A stretch of DNA of 64,000 nt from Candidatus Accumulibacter affinis (GCA_016713625.1 JADJOT010000009.1:620001-684000); one strand, 5' to 3'. Shown: positions 41,201 through 51,880, counted from the stretch's first letter. The notes: a model not told the origin generated them from the letters alone. Translations and numbers: made by a program.

Positions 41201-43096
41201 CTAGCTGCTGCGCTGTTCGGGCGCTTGACCTTCGAGCTCGCCGATGCGGGCGATCAGGCCCGAATGGCGCCGCGTCGGGTTGGCGCAGGCGTCGATCAGA
41301 ACCTCTCGGCTGGCGACGATAGCCAGCTTTTGTGACGCCCGGGTGACGCCGGTATAGAGCAGCTCGCGGGTCAGCACGCGGTTGCTCTGTTCGGGCAGCA
41401 GCAACAGCACCGACACGAACTCGGATCCCTGCGACTTGTGGACCGTCATCGCCAGAGCGCTGTCGTGCTCGGGCAGGCGAATCGGCGCGATCGCCCGGAA
41501 AGCACCGGCCTGCTCGGGGAACCAGACCAGCAGCTCGCCGGATTCGTCGGGCAGGCAGATGCCGATGTCGCCGTTGAACAGCTTGAGCACATAGTCATTA
41601 CGGAGGACGATCACCGGCCGCCCGGGATACCACGGCGAGCGCGGTGCAGCCGCATGGCTGCCGGTGGCAAGTTGCTGCAGTTGCCGGCCGACCATCTGGT
41701 TGATGGCCAGGACGCCGCGGGTGCTCTCGCGGACTGCGCAAAGCACCCGGAAGCGATCGAAAGCGGCAAACACCTCGCGGCGCTGCGTCGCCGGGTCCTG
41801 ATGCGTACGGGCCAGGGCCTGGAAGTAGGGTCGATAGCCGTCGAGGATGGTCTGCCGAAGCAAGGGCGCCAGGTCGGTGCTGCCATTGGCCAGCCAGTCA
41901 AGCGAGGGATCGCCGCCGCTGGCCAACCAGGCACAGGCTTCGGCACCGCGGCCGGCATTGATTTCGGCGGCCAGCCGGCCGATCCCCGAAGTGGCCGCGA
42001 AGCGGTGGCTGTCGGAGAACCAGACCACGCAATCGTGCAGCGGTGTCGGGGTGATCGGCTGCGGCGGCCGGATCTGCGGCGCCGGCGTCGAGGTCAGCGA
42101 GGCGAGTTGGTCGACGCAGGCGGGGCTCAGCGTCGGGTCGGCCGAGAGCTCGGCAAAGACTGCGCCGGCCTCGACGGCCGCCAGCTGATCCTTGTCGCCG
42201 AGCAGGATGACGCGTGCCGCGGGCGGTACCGCTGCGAACAGGCGGCAGGCCAGCGCGAGGTCGAGCATCGACGCCTCATCGACGATCAGGGCGTCGATCG
42301 GCAGCGGGTTTTCGGCATGGTGGCGGAAGTGGCCGGCTGCCGGGGTGACGCCGAGCAGCCGGTGCAGCGTGTGCGACTGCTGCGGCAGCAGCGCTTGCAG
42401 TGCCGCTGGCAGGGTGCTGGCACGCTGCCGCAGGGCTTCGAGCATGCGTGCCGCGGCTTTGCCGGTCGGCGCAGCGAGGGCGATGCGCAGCCGCGGGTTC
42501 TCGGCTAGCAGGCAGGCCAGCAAGGCAACCACGGTGGTGGTCTTGCCGGTTCCGGGCCCGCCGCTGATGATCGTCAGCCGTCCCCGCCAGGCGAGTGCCG
42601 CGGCCAGTTTCTGCCAGTCGGGACGATCGCCAGGGGACTGCGCATTGGCGGCGAAGAGGCGATCGAGTTGCCGGCGCAGTTCGTCGCTCGGTGCCGCGCC
42701 GACGTGCCCGACGCGTGCCTGAAGACTGGCGGCCAGGCGGCGCTCATAAGAGAAATAGCGGTAGAGGTAGAGGCGGTCGCCGTCATCGATAACCAATGGC
42801 AGGACGTCCGGCTGGCTGGCTTGGCTCACCATGCCGCTGGCGAGCAGGCGTCGGCGCAGTTCGCCTGCGCACTGATCGGGAAAGGCAGGCGTCAGTTCGT
42901 CAAGCCGCGCACAGACATGTCCCGCCTGCGTCGCCAGGCTGCTCAGGCGGGCGGCCGCGGCGAGGACCGGCAGGCTGTCGGCAGACGCCCCGGCCTGTTC
43001 AGCCCATTGCACGAGATGGCGGGAAAAACCCTCGGCAAGATCGTCGCCGGCGGTGTCGGCGGTCGGCTGGTCGAAGGAAGCGGCGCGTGCGTTCAT
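41201..43096 (-). CDS. recD: RecBCD exonuclease V alpha subunit RecD
   Basis: 631 residues. The superfamily 1B 5'-3' helicase motifs are Walker A SGGPGTGKTTTVV, GKAAARMLEAL, DEASMLDLALA and the late AMTVHKSQGSEF. It is the fast 5'-3' motor of RecBCD, which resects double-strand ends. The start overlaps the recB stop by one base (TGATG), so it is translated coupled. The order recC-recB-recD differs from E. coli, where ptrA lies between, but is common in other proteobacteria. Confidence 0.95.
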   Translation of the reverse strand: MNARAASFDQPTADTAGDDLAEGFSRHLVQWAEQAGASADSLPVLAAAARLSSLATQAGHVCARLDELTPAFPDQCAGELRRRLLASGMVSQASQPDVLPLVIDDGDRLYLYRYFSYERRLAASLQARVGHVGAAPSDELRRQLDRLFAANAQSPGDRPDWQKLAAALAWRGRLTIISGGPGTGKTTTVVALLACLLAENPRLRIALAAPTGKAAARMLEALRQRASTLPAALQALLPQQSHTLHRLLGVTPAAGHFRHHAENPLPIDALIVDEASMLDLALACRLFAAVPPAARVILLGDKDQLAAVEAGAVFAELSADPTLSPACVDQLASLTSTPAPQIRPPQPITPTPLHDCVVWFSDSHRFAATSGIGRLAAEINAGRGAEACAWLASGGDPSLDWLANGSTDLAPLLRQTILDGYRPYFQALARTHQDPATQRREVFAAFDRFRVLCAVRESTRGVLAINQMVGRQLQQLATGSHAAAPRSPWYPGRPVIVLRNDYVLKLFNGDIGICLPDESGELLVWFPEQAGAFRAIAPIRLPEHDSALAMTVHKSQGSEFVSVLLLLPEQSNRVLTRELLYTGVTRASQKLAIVASREVLIDACANPTRRHSGLIARIGELEGQAPEQRSS

Positions 43097-46000
43097 CAGG
43101 CGGTCACCACTGCCGTGCCGGTAAGCAGAGCGTCGAGCGAGGCGATGGTGTTGGCCGATGGTCGATGCTGATAGACGCCGCACGCGGCCTGCCAGGCCGG
43201 GCGGACGCCGCGCACGAAGAGGTAGAGGACGCCGCCGCAATCGCGCTCGTAGTCGTAATCGGCGATACGCTGGCGCAGATAGCGGTGCAGCGCGACGCAG
43301 TAGAGGAGGTATTGCAGATGGTAGCCGTGCTCACTCATCGCCGCCGCCATGCGCTCCTGGCCATAGTCGGCGGGGGTATAACCGAGATGGTTCGATTTCC
43401 AGTCAAGGACGTAGAAACGATCGGCGTGGCAGAAGACCAGGTCGATAAAGCCCTTGAGGTAGCCGCTAAGCGGCGGGAAGTCGAGTCCCGGCAGCGGATA
43501 GCCATGCGTCTGCAGCCAGCGATTGATCGCTGGCGCGGTAATTGCCGCGCTCGGCAGGTGGAAGCCGAGTTCCACCAGGCGATGTCGGCGCGGGACGGCG
43601 GCGAGAACGATACCGTCCGGCAGCGTCGTCGCCAGCACATCGTCGAGCAGTCGGCGCAGCATGCGCGCCAGGCGTTTCCCGGCGTCGCTCGCCGACAGAC
43701 CCGGCAGCGACTGCGGGTACGCCACCAACACCTGCTCGATGGCGCCTGGCCATTCGCTCGATTCAGTGAAATCGATGCTTTCGAAGAGCGCATGCACGCA
43801 ATCGCCGGCGGCCGCTCCGCGCGGGAAGTACAGGATGTCATCCGGCGCCAGGTCGGGCGCGCGCTCTGCCTGTCCGCGGCCGACCGCAGGCAGCGAGGGG
43901 GCGACGCGACCGTCGTGGTCGCTGGCCGACGCGTCGGCGCCATGCTGCAGGCTGCTGAAGCTGCCGATGCGCCAGCCGGGCGGGATTCTGCCCGGCGGCG
44001 TCAGGGCCTGCAGGCTTTCCGGCGCCAGCTCGGCGGCGGCGAGCTGCACCCCTGGTGCACTGGGCAGTTCGCCAAGCGATAGTTGCGGGCTCGCGGCGTC
44101 GGCCACGGCCTGCCAGGCAGCGTCGATGGCTGCTGCCGGCAGGCGGTGGCCGCGCCAGGCGGAGTAACTGAGTTCGTGGCCGGCGACCAGCCAGTTGAGC
44201 AGGCTGCGAGTGCTCTGGCTCAGCGAGCGATTGCCGAAGCTCAGGGTGGCGTAGCAGCCGGCGACCAGGTAACAGCGGTACACCGCGCGCGTCAGGGCAA
44301 CGTAGAGCAGGCGCATGAACTCGGCATCCTTCTCCTGCTGCCGCCGCGACTTGATCCCGGCAGCCACGCTGTCATCGAGGTCGAAACGGAAGTCGATCAC
44401 TGGCTGGCCGTCGTCATCGTGATATTCGCTGCCTTCGAGTTCGCCGGCAGCGGACGGGTGTCCGTCCCACAGGAAGGGGCAGAAGACCACGCCGTATTCG
44501 AGACCCTTGGCCTTGTGGATGGTGACGATCTGTACCAGGTTGCGGTCCGACTCGAGGCGCAACTGCGCGACCTCATCACCGGGTACGTCGCGACGTTGGC
44601 TGGCCAGCCAGTGCAGCAGCGCGTCCGGGGCCGGATCCTCGGCGTCGGCTTGCTGCAGTAGTTCACCGAGGTGAAGCAGGTTGGTCAGCCGTCGCTCGCC
44701 GTCGCTGCGCGCGAGCAGGCGACGGGCGACCGCCTCGTTCTCCAGCCAGCTGCGGAACATGACGCCGAAACCACGGCGTAGCCAGGTTTCGCGGTAGGCG
44801 CTGAAACGCGACAGGAATTGCAGCAAGCGACCTTCGTCAGCGGCCAGCGCGGCGACGGCGACGGCGTCGAAGCCCAGCAGCTCGGTGGCCAGCGCAGCGT
44901 AGAGCAGGGCCGGGCGGCCGGGTTCGAGAACGGCCAGCAATACCCGTTCCAGCCCCTCGGCGTCGGGCGTATGGAAAATGCTCTGCTGCGAGAGTTCGAC
45001 GCAGCCGACGCCGAGCTGCAGCAGCGCGTCGCGGGTCAGGCGCCCCTGCGCATGGCTCTTCACCAGAATGGCGATGTCGCCAGGTGCCAGCGGCCGGTCG
45101 CCGATGGTGATCCGGCGGGCCTGCGCCTCGCCGAGAAGGCGTGCGACTTCAGCGGCGGTGGCGCGCAGTACCTGCTGCCGGGCCTGCGCGCGCAGCAGGT
45201 ACTCGCCGTCGGCGGTGGGCAGGCGCCAGACGCGCAGCGCCGCGGCGTCGACCTCGCTGCCATCGCGCAACTGCGGGCGCGGCTTGTCGCCGAGGGTTAC
45301 CGCTTCGTAATCCAGGCCGGGCAGGATGAAGGCTTTCGCATTGGCCGCAAACAGTGTGTTGCAGGCTTCGATCAGGGCCGCCGTCGAGCGCTGGTTGTGG
45401 CGCAGCGTGTACGGCACGCCGGCCCGGCGTCGGGCGGCGAGGTAGGTGTGCAGGTCGGCGTTGCGAAAGCTGTAGATCGCCTGTTTCGGGTCGCCGACGA
45501 AAAACAGCGGTCCGGCCGGCAGCTCGCTGGTGGCGCCGTAGATGCGGTCGAAAATGGCAAACTGCAGCGGGTCGGTGTCCTGGAACTCGTCGATCAGCGC
45601 TACCGGATAGCGATCGCGCAGCGATGCCGCCAGCCACGGAGTGTCGGCTGCAGTCAACGCGGCATCGACGTTATAGAGCATGTCGTCGAAAGAGATCACG
45701 CGCTGCCGCCGCTTCTGCTGTCGCAGGCTCGCCGTGGATTCTTCAAACATCTGGCGCAGCAGGCGCAGGCGTGCCAGTTGCAGCGCCGTCTCCAGCGACG
45801 CGTGTGCAGCCAGCAGGTCGTCGGCGACGTCGAAAAAAGGGTGCGTCGGCGGTGTCTGATTCTTCTTTTTCCGCTCGCCGATGAACCTGGCAGAAAACAG
45901 TCGTGCCTTGCTCGCCTCGGGGTCGGGAGCGTTCAGGGCGTCGCCGCTGCCTAGCCAGTGCTGCCAGGCGAGGGCGCCAAGCTGTACGGCATCCGGCTTG

Positions 46001-46791
46001 TAGGAGTTGGCGTTGAGCGCGCCGAGGCCGTTCAGCAGCGCCTCGGTCGGGCCGGCGCCGTCGCCCCCCCAGAGCTGACGTGCACGCTCGAAAGTGTCTA
46101 GCAGCCCGGCCAGGTTGATCTCGGCCTGAGCATTCGCCATTTCTTCGGGCCAGATCACCCGCGAACGCGGCTTCGCAAGCTGGCGCCCAAGCAGCCGCGC
46201 CCAAGTCTCGGGTGAGTCCTTGTTCTGCAACAGATAGTCGGCAAGCGCCGGCGAGATTGCCGCGCTGGCGACCTGCCGTCGCCAGAAATCGCTGACCGCC
46301 TCGAGTCGCAGCGGCTGGTCGTCGTGCAGCAGTTCGAGCTTGAACGGCAGGCCGGCGGCAAACGGTGTATCCGACAGCGCACGCTGGCAGAAGCCGTGAA
46401 TGGTGAACACCGCGGCTTCGTCGAAGGTGTGCAGCGCCGCATCGAGGCGGGCGAGCATGCGCTGACGATCGACGCCGGTATTTCTTTCGACTGCGGCCAG
46501 CAATTGGGTGACGAAGGGGTCACTGGCGGTGGCTGCGCGCTGCAGATAGGCGAGTACATCGACGATGCGGCTACGAATGCGCTCGCGCAGCTCGGCGGTC
46601 GCGGCGTTGGTAAAGGTGACCACCAGGATCTGCTGGACTTCGAGATCTCTCTCCAGCAGCAGCCGCAGATAGAGGCCGCAGAGGTTCCAGGTCTTGCCGG
46701 TTCCGGCCGAAGCCTCGATCAGGCGCAGGCCGTCGAGCGGGCAGGCGAAAACGTCGAGGTCGATGGGCTTGGTCGGAGTGGCTGGGTTCAT
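43096..46791 (-). CDS. recB: RecBCD exonuclease V beta subunit RecB
   Basis: 1231 residues. An N-terminal UvrD-type helicase has Walker A IEASAGTGKTWNLCG near residue 25, VTFTNAATAELRERI, LIDEFQDTDPLQFAIF and the late VTIHKAKGLEYGVVF. The C-terminal nuclease domain has GYLKGFIDLVFCHADRFYVL and DWKSNHLG, the catalytic Asp-Asp-Lys cluster, near residue 1115. RecB provides the 3'-5' motor and the only nuclease of the complex and loads RecA after Chi. The ATG overlaps the recC stop in ATGA. Its length is close to the usual ~1180. Confidence 0.96.
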   Translation of the reverse strand: MNPATPTKPIDLDVFACPLDGLRLIEASAGTGKTWNLCGLYLRLLLERDLEVQQILVVTFTNAATAELRERIRSRIVDVLAYLQRAATASDPFVTQLLAAVERNTGVDRQRMLARLDAALHTFDEAAVFTIHGFCQRALSDTPFAAGLPFKLELLHDDQPLRLEAVSDFWRRQVASAAISPALADYLLQNKDSPETWARLLGRQLAKPRSRVIWPEEMANAQAEINLAGLLDTFERARQLWGGDGAGPTEALLNGLGALNANSYKPDAVQLGALAWQHWLGSGDALNAPDPEASKARLFSARFIGERKKKNQTPPTHPFFDVADDLLAAHASLETALQLARLRLLRQMFEESTASLRQQKRRQRVISFDDMLYNVDAALTAADTPWLAASLRDRYPVALIDEFQDTDPLQFAIFDRIYGATSELPAGPLFFVGDPKQAIYSFRNADLHTYLAARRRAGVPYTLRHNQRSTAALIEACNTLFAANAKAFILPGLDYEAVTLGDKPRPQLRDGSEVDAAALRVWRLPTADGEYLLRAQARQQVLRATAAEVARLLGEAQARRITIGDRPLAPGDIAILVKSHAQGRLTRDALLQLGVGCVELSQQSIFHTPDAEGLERVLLAVLEPGRPALLYAALATELLGFDAVAVAALAADEGRLLQFLSRFSAYRETWLRRGFGVMFRSWLENEAVARRLLARSDGERRLTNLLHLGELLQQADAEDPAPDALLHWLASQRRDVPGDEVAQLRLESDRNLVQIVTIHKAKGLEYGVVFCPFLWDGHPSAAGELEGSEYHDDDGQPVIDFRFDLDDSVAAGIKSRRQQEKDAEFMRLLYVALTRAVYRCYLVAGCYATLSFGNRSLSQSTRSLLNWLVAGHELSYSAWRGHRLPAAAIDAAWQAVADAASPQLSLGELPSAPGVQLAAAELAPESLQALTPPGRIPPGWRIGSFSSLQHGADASASDHDGRVAPSLPAVGRGQAERAPDLAPDDILYFPRGAAAGDCVHALFESIDFTESSEWPGAIEQVLVAYPQSLPGLSASDAGKRLARMLRRLLDDVLATTLPDGIVLAAVPRRHRLVELGFHLPSAAITAPAINRWLQTHGYPLPGLDFPPLSGYLKGFIDLVFCHADRFYVLDWKSNHLGYTPADYGQERMAAAMSEHGYHLQYLLYCVALHRYLRQRIADYDYERDCGGVLYLFVRGVRPAWQAACGVYQHRPSANTIASLDALLTGTAVVTA

Positions 46792-49700
46792 AGTCGCGGG
46801 TCCTCGAGATAGGCTAGCAGCGGGCCGAAGAGGGTCTGCGCGCAGTCCTCGAAAGCATCGTCGAGCGGGTCGGTGACTCCTCGCAGGGCGAGCTGGAAAG
46901 CGGGATCAGCGCTCTCGCCCCAGGCCGCGTTGCGGGAGTTGTTCCAGCACTGGCGGGCCGCCGTCAGGCTGTTGTCGCGCCTGATGTAGGCCCAGGCGCT
47001 TTTCGGGAAAAAGTGCAGCGGTGCCGAGAGGCCATCGCGGTACAGCACGATCAGTTCGCCGAGGTGAGCGCGCGCGGCCTGCGCATCCAGGGGCCGCAGG
47101 CAATAGCTGCCGTCGCGTGAGTGCCAGGTCGTTTTCCGTACGACTTCCGCCGGCGCCGCCGCGCAAAGAAACAGATGGTTGATCCAGCCGGCCAGATAGT
47201 CGGCCGCGCGCACCTCGTCGTAGCGATAGCGTAGCAGGCCTGGCGAGCGCAGGTCGCTGAGTGTGCCGGCGAGCTGCCAGTTTTCGCCGGCCAGCGGGTG
47301 GTCGAATGAGGCGTGAACTGCCGGTAGCGGCTGCTCGGCGAGTTGCGGCGCCAGCTTGGCCACAAAGGCCTGCAGGCACGCCAGCTCGTCATTGACCATG
47401 CGCTCGCCGAACGGCCCGGGTGGAAACTCGTTGCCGGCCAGCGCCAGATGCCGGATCTGTTCGTCGTCCACGCCGGCCAGCAGTATCGGCAGGATACGCC
47501 GCGCGAAGGACTGGCGATCACGGTAGTCGGGAAGGAAAGGCTCGTCGTCCTGGAGTTCCTCGTCGGCGACTTCCAGAGCGACGTTCAGCCGCTTGACCAG
47601 CAGCACCCGGCAGGGGTTCTGGAAGAACTGCAACAGCTGTTCGAGGCTCACCTGTCGCCATTCGGCGGGTGCTGCCGTCAGCCTGGTGGTGAAGAAGGGC
47701 TGGCCGGCTGCGTCGACCGCTTCCTCGCCGTCGTCCTGATCGTCGCCGAGGGGAGTTGGCCGGGGCGTTGCGCTGGTGGCCAGGCCGTGCTGCAGAGCCC
47801 GGCAGTATTCAGCATTGAAGCTGCGACGGCGGGGGTCGCCGCCAGCGAGAAAATAGTCCGCCGAGAAGGCCTGCAGCGGATGTTCGACGATCAGACGTCG
47901 CCGCGCAGCGGCCAGACTCGCTGGATCGGTGGGGTCCTGCGCGCAGGCCGCAGCGGCATAATCGAGCAGTTCGGCGAGCAGGACCGACGGCGGTACGCTG
48001 CTGTTGTCGCGGATGCTGCGCCCGCTGTAGCTCAGGTACAGGCGCTGCCGCGCGGCGAGGAGGAGGTCGAGGAAGAGGTTGCGCTCGTCGACGCGTCGCT
48101 GGCGGTCGCCCGGCTGCGGACGCAGCGCCATCAGGTCAAACTCGCTGGGTCGCGTGGCCGACGGGAAAGCGCCGTCGTTCATGCCGAGCAGGCAGATCGT
48201 TCGGTAGGGTAGCGAGCGCAGGCTGGTCAGCGATGAAAAAGTGACGCCGCCGCCGGGAACGCCAGCACGCCCCGGGTCATCGAGCAGGGCGGTCAGCGCG
48301 CTATGTACCACCGCCAGCGGCAGCGCCGAACGGGCGCCCCCGCGCAACATGTTGGCGTGCAGTTCCTGGATCGCCGCGTGCATGGCGCGCGAGTCGTCGA
48401 CCAGTTCGTCGCTGGCAACCGTGAAGCGATCCAGCGCAGCGCTCAGCGAGCGCTGCCAGGCGCTGGCGTCCCGGGCCTGTGACCAGTCATCGCGCAGTTC
48501 GTGGAGCGCGCTGACAAAACGCCAGCAGCGACCGAGGGTAAGGGCGTCGCCCCCCTCCGGATTGCCGGCGGCGATGCGTCCGGCGACGACGCGGTTGCGC
48601 GCCAGCGGCTCGTCGCCGAGGGCGTAGGCGAGGAACAGCCGGTGCACTCCGTCGGCGAAGCTGTGCCGATCGGTTGCCGGCAGATCGAGGCGGCGGCGAC
48701 TGTCGGCGTCGAGTCCCCAACGGACGCCGGCGTCGCGAATCCAGCCGCGAACGAGATCGAGGTCGTTGGCGCTGAAGGCGAATCTTGCCGCCACGGGCGC
48801 CTGCTGCAGCAGGTCGAAGACGGCGCTGGCGGTGAAGCGGCTGGCGCAGAGCGTGAGCAGGGTGTCGAGGACACGTGCGACCGGATTGACGCGGGTCTGC
48901 GGCAGACCGGTGATCGTATAGGGAATGCGGCGCTCGGCCGGGGCCGTGGCGAACACCGCGTCAATCAACGGTGCTGCCGCGCTCAGGTCGGGCAGGACCA
49001 CCAGGATCTGGTCGGGAGTCGGCGGATCGGCGGCAGCAAACTGCGCCAGCAGCTGATCGTGCAGGACTTCGAGCTCGCGCGTCAGCGAATGGCAGACATG
49101 CACCTCGATGCTGCGATCGTCGGCGGCCAGTTCGAGGCTGCCGGGTGCGACTTCACGAAGATCGAGGATGGCGTTCTGGATGCTGGCCAGCAAGTCGTTC
49201 CTGCCGGCCGGCAGGAACCGGCTGTCTTCCTCGACGATCTGGCCGTTGTCGGAGAACAGCAGGTCGACGTGCGCCTGCGTCTGCTTTCCCCAGGCGGCGA
49301 GGAGCGCGTTGCCCACTTCGTGCTGCGCGTCCCGGTCACGCGCCGCGAGATAGCCCAGGCGCTTGCGGTCGACGATCTCGAACCAGTACTCCTGGCACGG
49401 ATTGAGGACGTAGATCTGGAGGTCGATCCAGCGCGACAGCTGGCGCAGGATGTCGAGGTAGAGCGGCGGCAAGGTCGGCAGGCAGAAGATGCTGGCCTGC
49501 GCCGGCAGGCCAGCCTGCCGCGGGGCATCGGCGCCGAAAGTCTCGATCTTTTCGAAGAACGCCGCTGCCGGGTGTTGCCGGCGGGTTCCCAGCTCGCTGG
49601 TGATGCGTCGCCACAGCGCCGCCTGCCAGGCTTCGTCGGCGACGCCGCCGGCGTCGAGCCCGGGAATGCCGGCGCGTTTCCCGTCCGACCAGGCCGTCAG

Positions 49701-50126
49701 CCACTGCGGGCGGTAGGTGATGTAGTGTTCGATCAACTGCGCGCTGCGCTGCGCCAGATCAAGGCGCATCACCGGGTCGGCATGGCGCAGGTAGCGGGCC
49801 AGGCGCGGCTGCTCGCCGCTGAAACCGGCGTCACCAAGGATCTCGAAGACCCGCCAGGCCAGCAGCGTCGGCGCGAACGGCGACTGCTCCTGGATCTCGA
49901 TCAGCTGGCCGATCTGCGTCCACAGCCACTGCGCCAGATACGAGAACTCGATGTTGGCGCAGATGCCGTGGCGGTCGGCGCAGGCGAGTTCAAGCGCCCG
50001 TCGAACTGCCGTGCTGGGAACGATCACCTGCTGCGCGGTAAAAGGCGAGCAGCTTTCCTGCGCGAGCCGAACGAGCAGTTTCTCGAGCAGGAACTCGAAG
50101 CGGTTGGATAGGGTGAGGCGAAACAT
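46788..50126 (-). CDS. recC: RecBCD exonuclease V gamma subunit RecC
   Basis: 1112 residues. The start FRLTLSNRFEFLLEKLLVRL, the VIVPSTAVRRALELACAD segment and NIEFSYLAQWLW are typical of RecC. An inactivated helicase-like core contains GGVTFSSLTSLRSLPYRTI and CLLGMNDGAFPS, and an inactivated nuclease-like domain recognises Chi in E. coli. It heads the three-gene operon and is divergent from hfq across 234 bases. Which Chi sequence it would read in this organism cannot be predicted. Confidence 0.95.
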   Translation of the reverse strand: MFRLTLSNRFEFLLEKLLVRLAQESCSPFTAQQVIVPSTAVRRALELACADRHGICANIEFSYLAQWLWTQIGQLIEIQEQSPFAPTLLAWRVFEILGDAGFSGEQPRLARYLRHADPVMRLDLAQRSAQLIEHYITYRPQWLTAWSDGKRAGIPGLDAGGVADEAWQAALWRRITSELGTRRQHPAAAFFEKIETFGADAPRQAGLPAQASIFCLPTLPPLYLDILRQLSRWIDLQIYVLNPCQEYWFEIVDRKRLGYLAARDRDAQHEVGNALLAAWGKQTQAHVDLLFSDNGQIVEEDSRFLPAGRNDLLASIQNAILDLREVAPGSLELAADDRSIEVHVCHSLTRELEVLHDQLLAQFAAADPPTPDQILVVLPDLSAAAPLIDAVFATAPAERRIPYTITGLPQTRVNPVARVLDTLLTLCASRFTASAVFDLLQQAPVAARFAFSANDLDLVRGWIRDAGVRWGLDADSRRRLDLPATDRHSFADGVHRLFLAYALGDEPLARNRVVAGRIAAGNPEGGDALTLGRCWRFVSALHELRDDWSQARDASAWQRSLSAALDRFTVASDELVDDSRAMHAAIQELHANMLRGGARSALPLAVVHSALTALLDDPGRAGVPGGGVTFSSLTSLRSLPYRTICLLGMNDGAFPSATRPSEFDLMALRPQPGDRQRRVDERNLFLDLLLAARQRLYLSYSGRSIRDNSSVPPSVLLAELLDYAAAACAQDPTDPASLAAARRRLIVEHPLQAFSADYFLAGGDPRRRSFNAEYCRALQHGLATSATPRPTPLGDDQDDGEEAVDAAGQPFFTTRLTAAPAEWRQVSLEQLLQFFQNPCRVLLVKRLNVALEVADEELQDDEPFLPDYRDRQSFARRILPILLAGVDDEQIRHLALAGNEFPPGPFGERMVNDELACLQAFVAKLAPQLAEQPLPAVHASFDHPLAGENWQLAGTLSDLRSPGLLRYRYDEVRAADYLAGWINHLFLCAAAPAEVVRKTTWHSRDGSYCLRPLDAQAARAHLGELIVLYRDGLSAPLHFFPKSAWAYIRRDNSLTAARQCWNNSRNAAWGESADPAFQLALRGVTDPLDDAFEDCAQTLFGPLLAYLEDPRL

Positions 50127-50360
50127 GGCGAAGGCGAGGGCGTGGGCAGACGGTGATTATCGCACCTGCCCGCCGCAATCCCGATGTCTGAAGCGCGCAC
50201 CGGGATAGCGCCCAGGCGAGCGCAAGGCCTGGGTCTGGCAGGCAAAAACTGCTCGTGCTGGGGTCAGGCAGCGAAGCATCTTCCCTCTTTATATGGCAAA
50301 CGGCAGGAAAATCAATTATCCTCAGCCTTCCAGAAAACAATTGAAGATGGAGTTCGAAGG

Positions 50361-50600
50361 ATGACCAACAAAGGGCAAGTCTTACAAGACCCGTTTCTCA
50401 ACACCCTGCGGCGCGAGAGGGTACCGGTTTCGATCTACCTGGTGAATGGCATCAAGCTGCAGGGTCAGATCGACTCGTTCGACCAGTATGTCGTGCTGCT
50501 CAAGAACTCGGTCACGCAGATGGTGTACAAACATGCCATCTCGACGGTGGTGCCGTCGCGCCCGATCACTATCCCGCAGGACGCCGACAACGAGGCATGA
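50361..50600 (+). CDS. hfq: RNA chaperone Hfq
   Basis: 79 residues. The Sm1 motif LNTLRRERVPVSIYLVNGIK, the QGQIDSFDQYVVLL strand and the Sm2 YKHAISTVVPSRP are canonical. Gln8-type and His residues for RNA contact are present (KGQVLQD, YKHAIS). It forms a hexamer that pairs small RNAs with mRNAs. AAGG precedes the ATG. It heads the hfq-hflX-hflK-hflC block, with 110 bases to hflX. Confidence 0.97.
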   Translation: MTNKGQVLQDPFLNTLRRERVPVSIYLVNGIKLQGQIDSFDQYVVLLKNSVTQMVYKHAISTVVPSRPITIPQDADNEA

Positions 50601-50710
50601 GCTACTCCGCGGGGCCGATCACCGCTTGGCCGCGGCGACGTCAAGCCTCGGCCAGCGTTCACGTCACGCTGACTGCCCGGATTTGAGGCCGCCTCTGCTG
50701 GATCAGCGGC

Positions 50711-51880
50711 ATGGCTGAGCGTCCCGCCATGCAGGAACGTGCGGTGATCGTCCAGCTCGATTTCGGCCGTGAAGACCTTGCCGAGCAGCTCGACGAAGTC
50801 CGTTTGCTGACCAGGTCGGCAGGCGCTGCGGTCTGTGCCGTGGTGCAGGGGCGTCGCCATAGCCCGGATGCAGCTTGCTATGCCGGCAAGGGCAAGGTCG
50901 AGGAAATAGCGGCCGAGGTCACCGCGCATGCGGCCGATCTGGTGATCTTCAATCACGAGCTGAGCGCGGGGCAGGAGCGCAACCTGGAACGGACGCTGCA
51001 ATGTCGCGTCATCGACCGTACCAGTCTGATCCTCGACATCTTCGCGCAGCGGGCGCAAAGCGCGGAGGGCAAGTTGCAGGTCGAGCTGGCGCAACTCGAA
51101 CACCTCGCCACTCGCCTGGTGCGCGGCTGGACCCACCTGGAACGGCAGAAAGGCGGCATCGGCCTGCGCGGTCCAGGCGAGACGCAGCTGGAAACCGATC
51201 GTCGCCTGCTCGGTCTGCGCGTCCGCCTGCTCAAGGGCCGTCTGGCCAGGCTGGAGCGCCAGCGCGGTGTGCAGCGCAAGGCGCGTGGCCGTGGTGAGCT
51301 GCTCAACGTTTCGCTGGTCGGGTATACCAATGCCGGCAAATCGACGCTGTTCAACGCCCTGACGCATGCCGGCGTGTTTGCTGCCGACCAGCTGTTCGCG
51401 ACGCTGGATACCACCACGCGCAAACTGTGGCTGGCCGATGCAGCACGCATCGTGCTTTCGGATACGGTTGGCTTCATCCGCGATTTGCCACACTCGCTGG
51501 TGGCTGCTTTCCATGCCACGCTCGAAGCGACGGCCGAGGCCGACCTCCTGCTGCACATCGTCGACTCGGCCAGTAGCGCGCGCGATGACCAGATTGCCGA
51601 CGTCAACAAGGTGCTGACAGAGATTGGCGCTGCCGACGTTCGGCAACTGATGGTGCTCAACAAGATCGATCTTGGTGGCCTGCCGCCGGCGATGGAGCGC
51701 GACGAGTATGGTAGAATCTTGCGCGTTCGCGTTAGCGCCAAGTCTGGCGAAGGCCTGCCGCTGCTTCGCGAGGCGCTTGCCGAGCTGGCTCTGGCGAAAA
51801 TCCGGGACGCGCGGGACCTGCGCCAGCGGGCTCCCGGACAGGTTGTCGACAGGATTATTGATTCAGGTGGTTCCCCATGA
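50711..51880 (+). CDS. hflX: Ribosome-associated GTPase HflX
   Basis: 389 residues. The N-terminal HflX-specific region has CYAGKGKVEEIA and VIFNHELSAGQERNLE, and the ATP-binding/coiled part contains GGIGLRGPGETQLETDRR. The GTPase has G1 GYTNAGKSTLFN, G3 DTVGFIRDLPHSL and G4 LNKID. HflX splits stalled or heat-damaged ribosomes. The start at 50711 is kept, although MQERAVIVQLDF at 50729 is a possible shorter start; neither has a strong site. It precedes hflK by 20 bases. Confidence 0.95.
   Translation: MAERPAMQERAVIVQLDFGREDLAEQLDEVRLLTRSAGAAVCAVVQGRRHSPDAACYAGKGKVEEIAAEVTAHAADLVIFNHELSAGQERNLERTLQCRVIDRTSLILDIFAQRAQSAEGKLQVELAQLEHLATRLVRGWTHLERQKGGIGLRGPGETQLETDRRLLGLRVRLLKGRLARLERQRGVQRKARGRGELLNVSLVGYTNAGKSTLFNALTHAGVFAADQLFATLDTTTRKLWLADAARIVLSDTVGFIRDLPHSLVAAFHATLEATAEADLLLHIVDSASSARDDQIADVNKVLTEIGAADVRQLMVLNKIDLGGLPPAMERDEYGRILRVRVSAKSGEGLPLLREALAELALAKIRDARDLRQRAPGQVVDRIIDSGGSP

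Noticed and set aside
48501..50111. 536-codon plus-strand frame opposite recC
   Set aside because: Shadow of recC on the other strand, with no recognisable motifs.
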